Shown here: positions 32,389-39,012 of the stretch, piece by piece | Layout of the letters: each line of letters starts with the position of its first letter | How positions within the stretch are numbered: the first letter of the stretch is position 1 | Assembly (NCBI GenBank): GCA_964501335.1 | Contig: CAZCTC010000022.1 | Location: 1 to 64,000, forward strand | Reading direction: 5' to 3' | Source of the DNA: CAZCTC01 sp964501335 | GTDB lineage: Bacteria > Chloroflexota > Anaerolineae > B4-G1 > SLSP01 | Length of the DNA stretch: 64,000 nucleotides | The notes under the pieces: model-generated | The model's input: only the letters and a program-made list of their open reading frames with translations | Databases searched by the model: none | What the model was told of the DNA's origin: nothing | Position numbers and translations under genes: made by a program

Positions 32389-33144
32389 ATGGATAACCGG
32401 ACTGAGGGACGGGGAGAAGCGGTACTGTGGCCCTGGGAAGCGGTGATGCCGCGAGAGCGCTGGTTGATTTATCGGCCGGTTTTGCAACTCGCGCAGGCAC
32501 GAAATATTGTCTATGCGATGGGCGGTGGCTTTGCTTTTTCTTTTTATACGCATCGCTGGCGGCCGACGAAAGATATCGATTTGTATGTTGAACCACAGAG
32601 TCGAGATATGATGGTTGAGACGCTTGCGGAGGCCGGCTTTGTCGATTATTTTGATGAAGAGCCGTACGATCGGCAGTGGATCTATCGGGGCATCAAAGAT
32701 GGGATGATTCTGGATATTATCTGGCAGATGGTCAACGGGCGGGCTGTGGTCGATGGTGACTGGTTGTTGGCGGGGCCGTTGTTGGAGCTGGCCGATTTTT
32801 CCTGTCGGCTGGTACCGGCCGAGGAATTTCTCTGGGCCAAGTTGTATGTGGTGCAGCGCGATCGCTGTGACTGGCCGGACCTGCTGAATGTGCTTTATAT
32901 GCAGGGGCCGGAGCTGAACTGGGACCGGTTGCTGGTTCGCATCGGTGACGATAAAGGGTTGTTGGGCAGTTTGCTGGGGCTTTTCAGCTGGCTCTGTCCG
33001 GAGCGCTCCCGGGATTTCCCCCAGGATCTTTGGCCCCGGATGGGGGTGTTGTTTGAGGCGCCCTCTGGTCCACTAAAGGAATGTTGTCGGGCTGAGTTGT
33101 TGGATAGTCGGGATTGGTTTGGCCCGATGGAGGAATGTTCCTGA
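32389..33144 (+). CDS. Nucleotidyltransferase-fold protein (AbiEii/MNT-like)
   Basis: The 251-residue protein has YAMGGGFAFSFYTHRWRPTKDIDLYVEP near residue 45. The G-G-x-A strand followed by the T-K-D-I-D-L motif gives the two Asp of the polymerase-beta nucleotidyltransferase fold. A later strand, MILDIIWQM, may hold the third Asp. VPAEEFLWAKLYVVQRDRCDWPDLLNVL is the helical region common in such proteins. They may be toxins or tRNA/aminoglycoside-type modifiers. No partner antitoxin gene is seen beside it, so a toxin role is not supported. Confidence 0.7.
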   Translation: MDNRTEGRGEAVLWPWEAVMPRERWLIYRPVLQLAQARNIVYAMGGGFAFSFYTHRWRPTKDIDLYVEPQSRDMMVETLAEAGFVDYFDEEPYDRQWIYRGIKDGMILDIIWQMVNGRAVVDGDWLLAGPLLELADFSCRLVPAEEFLWAKLYVVQRDRCDWPDLLNVLYMQGPELNWDRLLVRIGDDKGLLGSLLGLFSWLCPERSRDFPQDLWPRMGVLFEAPSGPLKECCRAELLDSRDWFGPMEECS

Positions 33145-33150
33145 GATTAT

Positions 33151-33178
33151 TTGACAATTATGTCACTTGTGGTATTAT
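33151..33178 (+). promoter_or_regulatory. Promoter of the tRNA-Ala pair
   Basis: TTGACA (33151-33156) and TATTAT (33173-33178) with a 16-bp spacer. The start would be near 33185, 12 bases before the first tRNA. Confidence 0.8.
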
Positions 33179-33196
33179 CAAACCCGTCAGCGGAGC

Positions 33197-33269
33197 GGGG
33201 CTGTAGCGCAGTTGGGAGCGCGCTTCAATCGCACTGAAGAGGTCAAGGGTTCGACTCCCTTCAGCTCCA
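33197..33269 (+). tRNA. tRNA-Ala (anticodon CGC)
   Basis: The acceptor GGGGCTG (33197-33203) pairs with CAGCTCC (33262-33268). The anticodon stem CTTCA/TGAAG holds the loop ATCGCAC, giving anticodon CGC. The T arm GGGTTCGACTCCC is present. CCA is not encoded. Confidence 0.95.
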
Positions 33270-33299
33270 CAGCTGGGTAGTAAAGCTCAGTTCTGATAT

Positions 33300-33372
33300 G
33301 GGCCCGTAGCGCAGTTGGGAGCGCGCTTCAATGGCATTGAAGAGGCCAAGGGTTCGAATCCCTTCGGGTCCA
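33300..33372 (+). tRNA. tRNA-Ala (anticodon GGC)
   Basis: The acceptor GGGCCCG (33300-33306) pairs with CGGGTCC (33365-33371). The anticodon loop ATGGCAT gives GGC. The body is nearly identical to the preceding tRNA-Ala, so the pair arose by tandem duplication followed by an anticodon change. CCA is not encoded. Confidence 0.95.
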
Positions 33373-33380
33373 CACAAAAA

Positions 33381-33407
33381 GCCCTCTGAATTTTCAGAGG
33401 GCTTTTT
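33381..33407. terminator. Terminator after the tRNA-Ala pair
   Basis: GCCCTCTGA (33381-33389) and TCAGAGGGC (33394-33402) are followed by TTTTT and preceded by AAAAA, so it works in both directions. It also serves the minus-strand gene ending at 33426. Confidence 0.9.
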
Positions 33408-33425
33408 CGTTGCTTATTTTCCAAA

Positions 33426-33863
33426 CTACAGATCTTCTTCCTCAGGATCGGGAGCTCCCGTCATTCCCGGCAATTTGATTTCAATTACATCCCCATGCAC
33501 ATCAATGACCACATGAAATCCCATCATCCCCAACCCGGCGCGCACTTCATCAGGAAAACCGACCTGGAGCAAATTATCCACATTTTCATCCATCCGGTTG
33601 ATGGAGGCTTCGACCATTGCTTTTGTAAAGAGATCGTCCTGTCCCAGCATTTGTAAGGTGCCGGCTACCGCTTCTTCTCGATGCGCCTCGACCTGTTCTT
33701 GCAACAGAGCTAAAACCTGCCGATCTACTTTTTCGGTAGGAATGTGTCTGTGGAATCCGGCATCGTCAATGACATAATGTGGAACATCGCCGATGCGGGT
33801 CACTTCGACCGGCCGATCGGTTTCGTCGGTGATCAGACCTGCAAAGAGTGCTACTTGCGGCAT
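33426..33863 (-). CDS. Conserved-looking hypothetical protein
   Basis: About 145 residues from ATG 33863 (GGAGA upstream, spacing 7); a longer frame to 33974 lacks a good ribosome site. The first part is strand-rich (PQVALFAGLITDETDRPVEVTRIGDVPHYVIDDAGF), the middle is helical and the end is acidic (PDPEEEDL). I recognise no family. Confidence 0.65.
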   Translation of the reverse strand: MPQVALFAGLITDETDRPVEVTRIGDVPHYVIDDAGFHRHIPTEKVDRQVLALLQEQVEAHREEAVAGTLQMLGQDDLFTKAMVEASINRMDENVDNLLQVGFPDEVRAGLGMMGFHVVIDVHGDVIEIKLPGMTGAPDPEEEDL

Positions 33864-34061
33864 GTTTGTTTCTCCATCTGTTTTTTTCTTATTTTTCGAT
33901 CTTACTACTTGCATCCCCAGCGGCCGGATGTACACTGTGATTCGGCCCTCGTTTTCGGGTTCTGGATTTCCCACAGGAAATCTGTAAATTTATCCTACCA
34001 GAAAACCGGCGAAATGCCAACTTTGAGATCGCGATCGACAAAACATGAGGGAGGAAGAAGT

Positions 34062-35810
34062 ATGCGCTGGCGAATTGCAATGGCTCAATACAATTTTGTA
34101 GTGGGCGATATTTCCGGGAACTTTAAACGGATTAAAGAAGGAATTGAACGGGCCCAGGAGGCCGAGGCCGATCTGGTGCTCTTCCCTGAGATGGCCTTGA
34201 CCGGGTACCCGGCCGAAGACCTGTTGCTCAAACCGGCTTTTTTGCAGGCCAATACTTCCGCGATGGCCGATCTGGCTTGTTTTACTAAGGGATTGACGGC
34301 GATTGTCGGCTTTGCCGATGTAGATGACGATGTCTATAATGCCGCGGCTATTTTGCACCATGGGGAATGGGTGCATACCTATCGCAAGCAGTATCTGCCC
34401 AACTATGGAGTTTTTGATGAGGATCGTTATTTCCGGCCCGGACGGGAGACGCCGGTCTTTCGGTTGGGCGAGGTGACGTTGGGGGTGAGTATTTGCGAGG
34501 ATATCTGGTATCCCGCCGGACCTCCTGAAATCGAGGCTTTGTTGGGCGGGGCGCGGATTCTGGTCAACATTTCGGCTTCTCCTTATCATGTGGGGAAGCG
34601 GGCTTTCCGGGAACGGATGCTGGCGATTCGAGCGGCCGATAATGTGGCGGCTATCGCTTTCTGTAATCTGGTGGGCGGCCAGGATGAATTGATTTTCGAT
34701 GGCGGCAGTATGATTTTGAGTGAAAAAGGGGCTATTCTGGCCCGCGGCGCTCAGTTTGCGGAAGATTTCATTGTGGCGGATGTGGATCTGGGCGCGGTTT
34801 TCCGGCAGCGGCTGCATGATCCGCGCCGGCGTAAGGCGCAGCCGGGTGTTTTGCCTTCGGTGGAGTTACCGACTCAGCCACATCACGATGCGGCGCAGAA
34901 GCCGCCGCTTCCGGTCCACGATGTGCCGCCCCCTTCTCCCCTGGGCGAGGTCTATGAGGCGTTGACGCTGGGCGTGCGGGATTATGTGCTCAAAAACGGG
35001 TTCCGTAAAGTGGTGATCGGCCTTTCCGGCGGGATCGATTCGGCGCTCGTGGCCTGTATTGCGGTGGATGCCCTGGGCGCTGAGAATGTGGCCGGGGTTT
35101 CGATGCCGTCGCGTTATACGGCGGATATGAGCCAGACGGACGCTGAATGGCTGGCAAAGAATCTCGGGATGCAGTTTATGACCATTCCGATTGAACCGGT
35201 CTTTAAGGCCTATCTGGGGGCTTTGCAGGAGCCTTTTAACGGTACGGCCCCCGATACTACCGAGGAAAACCTTCAGGCGCGGATTCGAGGCAATTACCTG
35301 ATGGCGCTTTCCAATAAGTTCGGCTGGCTGGTCCTGACGACGGGGAACAAGAGCGAGATGAGTGTGGGCTATGCCACTCTTTATGGGGATATGGCCGGCG
35401 GTTTTGCCGTGATCAAGGATGTCCCGAAAACGGTGGTGTACGATCTTTCGCGCTGGCGCAATGCCCAGGATGACGGTCCGGTGATCCCGGAACGCATTAT
35501 CACGCGCCCTCCCTCGGCGGAATTGCGGCCCGATCAGAAGGATACCGATTCTTTGCCGCCTTATGAGATTCTGGATGCGATTTTGCGGGCGTACGTGGAA
35601 GAGGATCAGGCTCCGGAGGAGATTGCGACGACGTTGCAGCTTGCGGAGGAACTGGTCTACCGGGTGGTGCGGATGATCGATCGGAATGAATATAAGCGGC
35701 GGCAGGCTCCGCCGGGGGTGCGGATTTCCTATCGGGCGTTCGGTAAGGATTGGCGGTTGCCGTTGACGCAGCATTTTACGGGCCAGGAGAAGAAGCGGCG
35801 CTCTTCTTGA
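34062..35810 (+). CDS. nadE: Glutamine-dependent NAD+ synthetase
   Basis: The 582-residue protein starts at ATG 34062 (GGGAGG upstream). The N-terminal nitrilase-type amidase has the Glu in LFPEMALTGYPAEDLL (about 43), Lys in YRKQYLPNYGVFDE and Cys in VSICEDIWYP. The C-terminal ATP-pyrophosphatase synthetase has GLSGGIDSALVACI, TGNKSEMSVGYATLYGD and RPPSAELRP. It converts deamido-NAD to NAD with glutamine as amide donor. It stands alone in a divergent pair with the hypothetical gene at 33426. Confidence 0.95.
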   Translation: MRWRIAMAQYNFVVGDISGNFKRIKEGIERAQEAEADLVLFPEMALTGYPAEDLLLKPAFLQANTSAMADLACFTKGLTAIVGFADVDDDVYNAAAILHHGEWVHTYRKQYLPNYGVFDEDRYFRPGRETPVFRLGEVTLGVSICEDIWYPAGPPEIEALLGGARILVNISASPYHVGKRAFRERMLAIRAADNVAAIAFCNLVGGQDELIFDGGSMILSEKGAILARGAQFAEDFIVADVDLGAVFRQRLHDPRRRKAQPGVLPSVELPTQPHHDAAQKPPLPVHDVPPPSPLGEVYEALTLGVRDYVLKNGFRKVVIGLSGGIDSALVACIAVDALGAENVAGVSMPSRYTADMSQTDAEWLAKNLGMQFMTIPIEPVFKAYLGALQEPFNGTAPDTTEENLQARIRGNYLMALSNKFGWLVLTTGNKSEMSVGYATLYGDMAGGFAVIKDVPKTVVYDLSRWRNAQDDGPVIPERIITRPPSAELRPDQKDTDSLPPYEILDAILRAYVEEDQAPEEIATTLQLAEELVYRVVRMIDRNEYKRRQAPPGVRISYRAFGKDWRLPLTQHFTGQEKKRRSS

Positions 35811-35863
35811 GTTAATTTCAGCGTTTTTTTCGATGGGAATCGTTGCGTTTGAGAGAGAATTCT

Positions 35864-36043
35864 CCACCTGTGCGGTTAGGCTGAGAAAAAAGCCCGTATT
35901 TTTGCGCGCATTCTTATGCGCGCAAAAATACAAATAGAAAAACTCTCTCTTCCCATCCAGCGCGTCGCTTTTTACCGGGAAAGCGCCTGTTGCGGGACGC
36001 AAAAACGTTTTTGATCCCCGCTAATAAACAACCGCACAGGTCG
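35864..36043 (-). mobile_element. MITE-like element, copy C, with 14-bp terminal inverted repeats
   Basis: CCACCTGTGCGGTT (35864-35877) and AACCGCACAGGTCG (36030-36043) are inverted repeats with one mismatch. The interior is the reverse of copies A and B: hairpin first (35896-35911 with 35916-35931, loop TCTT, stem shared with copy B), then the core block (35940-36000). GAGAATT lies close to both ends (35855-35861 and 36043-36049), a possible target duplication. Confidence 0.75.
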
Positions 36044-36057
36044 AGAATTTTTTATTT

Positions 36058-36093
36058 ATGTTTGCGCGCGCATCCGAATGCGCGCGCAAACAT
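36058..36093. repeat. 16-bp hairpin next to MITE copy C
   Basis: ATGTTTGCGCGCGCAT (36058-36073) and its complement (36078-36093) pair perfectly around CCGA. No T-tract follows. It is another member of the hairpin family. Confidence 0.7.
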
Positions 36094-36215
36094 GGGTTCT
36101 TCTTTCTTTTGTTTTTCGGACTAACTGTCGGGCCGAAAATATAAAAATTCCGGCTTGACTTTGATCCGGGATATGGTAATTTTTCCGGGGCTTAAGAGCT
36201 CCAGACTTTTGGGGG

Positions 36216-36659
36216 GTGGGTGAAACAGTGTCCGATCAAGAACGCGATCGTCAAATGCGGGTAGTTGCGGAGGTGTTGCTGGTCCATTTACCCGGTTTGC
36301 TGGATAAGGATCAGCCGTTGGTTCATGATTTGCTGGCCGTGGTGGGCACGGCGCTGCAAAACATCTATGAGGATGCAGAGCAGTCTTCCAAGGCCTGGGA
36401 TAAGAAGGCCTATCATGTTAAGGCCGATGAATTGCGCAAGGAGTGGGATTGGGCGTTGGCGGCCGGAAATTATGCAACGGGGCTGGCGTTGCGGCCCGAT
36501 GATGTGGATGCGACGAAGCTGGCCAAATTGACGGCGTTGATCAGGCCGGGGGTGGAACGCCCGGCTCGCCATCAGATTCCCGATCCGGCTCGCTTCCGGG
36601 GAGCGGCGGCGGCGGTGAAAAAGCTGCTGGCGCAGAAACCTAAACCCGTTCGGGGTTGA
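36216..36659 (+). CDS. Unknown helical protein
   Basis: The product has up to 147 residues; GTG 36216 and GTG 36228 are both possible starts. It is mainly helical (RQMRVVAEVLLVHLPGLLDKDQPLVHDLLAVVGTALQNIYEDAEQSS) with a basic C-terminus. No membrane segment or known motif is seen. Confidence 0.6.
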   Translation: MGETVSDQERDRQMRVVAEVLLVHLPGLLDKDQPLVHDLLAVVGTALQNIYEDAEQSSKAWDKKAYHVKADELRKEWDWALAAGNYATGLALRPDDVDATKLAKLTALIRPGVERPARHQIPDPARFRGAAAAVKKLLAQKPKPVRG

Positions 36660-36665
36660 GTTTTT

Positions 36666-36702
36666 ATAGTTTCGCGCGCCCCGCAGGGGCGCGCGAAACT
36701 AT
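36666..36702. terminator. 17-bp hairpin between convergent genes
   Basis: Arms 36666-36682 and 36686-36702 (ATAGTTTCGCGCGCCCC and complement) are perfect around a GCA loop. The gap between the stops at 36659 and 36707 consists almost only of this hairpin. Confidence 0.8.
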
Positions 36703-36706
36703 GGAT

Positions 36707-37714
36707 TCAGGATACGATCATTGCTCCCGGTCCCGGATGGCTGACGAAGTAACGGCCTTCCCATTCTTTTAACCAGGAGCCGAGTTGTAATTCCAGGGCC
36801 GGCAGGGTGGCCGGTTCGCAGAAGAGATGCAGGTTGGGTCCGGCGTCGATGGTGAAGTACACCGGCAATCCGTCGCGGCGCCAGCGTTGCACCTTTTGAA
36901 TCAGGGCTATGGTAGTCGGCTGCCAGTAATAGATTCCACTCAGCCAGGGTTGATCCTCCACTTGAGAAGTCATCGCAATGGTGTGTAATTCCACGGCTTC
37001 ACGCTCTATGAGCATCCCCAGTTGTTCCAGATCCCGGACTTCTAATGCGGCGCGAACCTGCGCCAGTTTTTCCGGCAGGGCGGCCAGTCGGGCGGCAAAG
37101 AAAGGGCTGGCGGCGGCGGCCAGATGTCCGGCCTGCGAGGAGATCAGCTTGGGTTGGGTGTCCAGAACAGCGGTGACGATGCAGAGATCCCAGGCTTCGG
37201 GCGGGGCCAGCTGCACGGCGTAGGAGGAATCGTCATCGTGGCCGGCGAGCCATTCGACAAAGCCGCCGTGGAGGGAACGACAGGCCGATCCCGAGCCTTT
37301 GCGGGCCAGGATGGAGAGTTCTCGTTCGTCCAGTTCCATCCCCAGAGCCCGGGTGGCGGCCAGTGAAAGGGCGGCATAGGCGGAGGCCGATGAGGCAATC
37401 CCGGCGGCGACCGGGAAATCGTTGGTAGAAGTGATTTCGGCGTGCCAGGGTGTGCCGGCCAGCGTGCGGATTCGATCCAGATGGCGGGCGACGCGGTCCC
37501 CGGTGGCGGAATCGGCAGGTTGACCGTTCAGGATGACGAGGTCGGCAGTTAGCCGGGGATCGAATCGGACGGTGGTAGTGGTGGTGGCGCCGTCCAGAAT
37601 GACAGAGATGGAGTTGTTGGCCGGCAGGTTCAGGTTGTTGTCACGGTTGCCCCAGTATTTGATCAGCGCCAGGTTGGGATGCGCGACCGCGGTTGTCGCT
37701 CCTGGAGCGTTCAC
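36707..37714 (-). CDS. mvaD: Diphosphomevalonate decarboxylase
   Basis: About 335 residues from GTG 37714, which has AAAGGAGG upstream at the right distance. The GHMP-kinase-fold enzyme shows AVAHPNLALIKYWGNRD, LPANNSISVIL, the phosphate-binding VAAGIASSASAYAALSLAA and KGSGSACRSLHGGFVEW, plus the C-terminal YFTIDAGPNLHLFC. It makes isopentenyl diphosphate in the mevalonate pathway, which some Chloroflexota use instead of MEP. An in-frame extension to 37798 would overlap the hairpin and is unlikely. Start codon and ribosome site lie inside the hairpin at 37705-37753, so translation may be structure-controlled. Confidence 0.92.
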   Translation of the reverse strand: MNAPGATTAVAHPNLALIKYWGNRDNNLNLPANNSISVILDGATTTTTVRFDPRLTADLVILNGQPADSATGDRVARHLDRIRTLAGTPWHAEITSTNDFPVAAGIASSASAYAALSLAATRALGMELDERELSILARKGSGSACRSLHGGFVEWLAGHDDDSSYAVQLAPPEAWDLCIVTAVLDTQPKLISSQAGHLAAAASPFFAARLAALPEKLAQVRAALEVRDLEQLGMLIEREAVELHTIAMTSQVEDQPWLSGIYYWQPTTIALIQKVQRWRRDGLPVYFTIDAGPNLHLFCEPATLPALELQLGSWLKEWEGRYFVSHPGPGAMIVS

Positions 37715-37753
37715 ATTTTCGCCCTCCTTTGGAGGGCGAAAATCTGAACGCTC
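37705..37753 (-). promoter_or_regulatory. 23-bp hairpin that encloses the mvaD ribosome site and start codon
   Basis: The arms 37705-37727 and 37731-37753 pair over 23 bp with one mismatch and a 3-nt loop. On the minus strand the downstream arm begins GGAGGGCGAAAATGTG, so the Shine-Dalgarno sequence and the GTG start are both paired. Confidence 0.75.
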
Positions 37754-37775
37754 TTTTTCTTGATCAGGCAGCCGG

Positions 37776-38882
37776 TTAGAGGATGGTGAACTGACCATCT
37801 TTGTAGAAGAGCTGATCGTCGACCCAGATCTCGCCGCCGTTGCGCAGGTCGCAGATCATATCCCAATGGATGGCCGATTTGTTGGTACTGCCGGTTTCGG
37901 GGTAACCGTCGCCGGCGGCCATATGGAAGCTGCCGCCGATTTTTTCATCGAAGAGGATCTCTCCGGTGAATTTCTGGATCTGGGTGTTGGTGCCGATGGC
38001 GAATTCGCCCAGGTAGCGGGAACCTTCGTCGGTATCGAGGGTTTTGATCAGGAAGGCTTCGTTTTTATCGGCGGTGGCATGGACGATCTTGCCGTTTTCA
38101 AAGCGCAGGCGGACGCCGGTGACTTCGCGGCCGTCGTAGATGGTGGGATAGGAGAAGCAGACATGGCCTTCGATGCTGTTTTCGACCGGGCCGGTGAAGA
38201 CTTCGCCGTCGGGCATGTTTTCGTGGCCGTCGCAATTGATAAAGGTCCGTCCGGCAATGCTGAGTTTCAGATCGGTGTCGGGGCCCAGGATATGGACCTT
38301 TTCACGGCCCTGGAGCCAATCGACGATCTTTTGTTGCTGCGCGGAGAACTTTTTCCAGTAGCCGATGGGATCGTCCATGTCGGGCAGACAGGCGCTGTAG
38401 ACGAAATCTTCATATTCGGTCAGGCTCATTTCGGCATCCTGCGCATGGGCATGGGTGGGGAAGAGGGTGAGGGTCCAGCGTAGTTCTTTGGTGGCGGCCC
38501 GGCGGGAGAAGATTTCAGATAGGACAGAGCGAGCGCGGTGGTGCATGACCATCCGTTCCGGCTCGACGTTGGTGAGGGCTTTGGTGTTCTGGGAACCGAT
38601 CAGGATGATCTGAGCATCGTAGGTTTCGTAGATCATTTTTTGCGGCTCATGGACGAATTTCAGTTGATCGTTCGAGGCATGGCGGTAGAAGATTTCGTCC
38701 AATCCGGGCAGGGTGAGCTGCAGGTAGGGCAGGCCGCCGGCCTGGATGACTTTGGTATAGACCGCGCGGATCAGGGGATCGGCTGTGGTTTCACTGCGCA
38801 ACAGGACTTTGTCGCCGGGGCGGACCGCGACGGAGTAGTTGACGAGGACATCGGCCAGTTTTTCAACCCGTGGATCAAACAT
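37776..38882 (-). CDS. M29 family aminopeptidase
   Basis: The 368-residue protein is of the length and layout of thermophilic metal-dependent aminopeptidases (AmpS/PepS). It has YSVAVRPGDKVLLRSE near the N-terminus. In the C-terminal half, FTGPVENSIEGHVCFS, GSRYLGEFAIGTN, FDEKIGGSFHMAAGDGYPETG and SAIHWDMICDLR hold the metal-ligand Glu, His and Asp residues. It is a cytoplasmic peptidase releasing N-terminal residues. mvaD follows 61 bp downstream in the same direction, across the hairpin. Confidence 0.92.
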   Translation of the reverse strand: MFDPRVEKLADVLVNYSVAVRPGDKVLLRSETTADPLIRAVYTKVIQAGGLPYLQLTLPGLDEIFYRHASNDQLKFVHEPQKMIYETYDAQIILIGSQNTKALTNVEPERMVMHHRARSVLSEIFSRRAATKELRWTLTLFPTHAHAQDAEMSLTEYEDFVYSACLPDMDDPIGYWKKFSAQQQKIVDWLQGREKVHILGPDTDLKLSIAGRTFINCDGHENMPDGEVFTGPVENSIEGHVCFSYPTIYDGREVTGVRLRFENGKIVHATADKNEAFLIKTLDTDEGSRYLGEFAIGTNTQIQKFTGEILFDEKIGGSFHMAAGDGYPETGSTNKSAIHWDMICDLRNGGEIWVDDQLFYKDGQFTIL

Positions 38883-38958
38883 TGATTTGCCTCCCTAAAG
38901 ATTGAGTCCAGAGGTATTGTAATCCGGGGGCCGGATCTGGCAAATCGCGGTCTTTATT

Positions 38959-38999
38959 TAACAATCAGCGCGCCCTCGAAGAGGGCGCGCTGATTGTTA
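38959..38999. terminator. 19-bp hairpin between the EF-G-like gene and the aminopeptidase gene
   Basis: Arms 38959-38977 and 38981-38999 are perfect around GAA. It lies 14 bp after the EF-G-like stop on the minus strand and 77 bp before the start of the aminopeptidase gene. Confidence 0.75.
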
Positions 39000-39012
39000 G
39001 CAATTTCTTTTA

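Noticed and set aside
32389..33144. Toxin of a toxin-antitoxin or AbiE pair
   Set aside because: There is no adjacent antitoxin gene; upstream is repeat DNA and downstream are tRNA genes.
33197..33372. tRNA pair as an assembly duplication
   Set aside because: The two genes differ in acceptor stem and anticodon (CGC and GGC), so they are distinct genes.
34866..36002. Minus-strand frame of 378 codons
   Set aside because: It is antisense to nadE plus repeat DNA and shows no recognisable domain.
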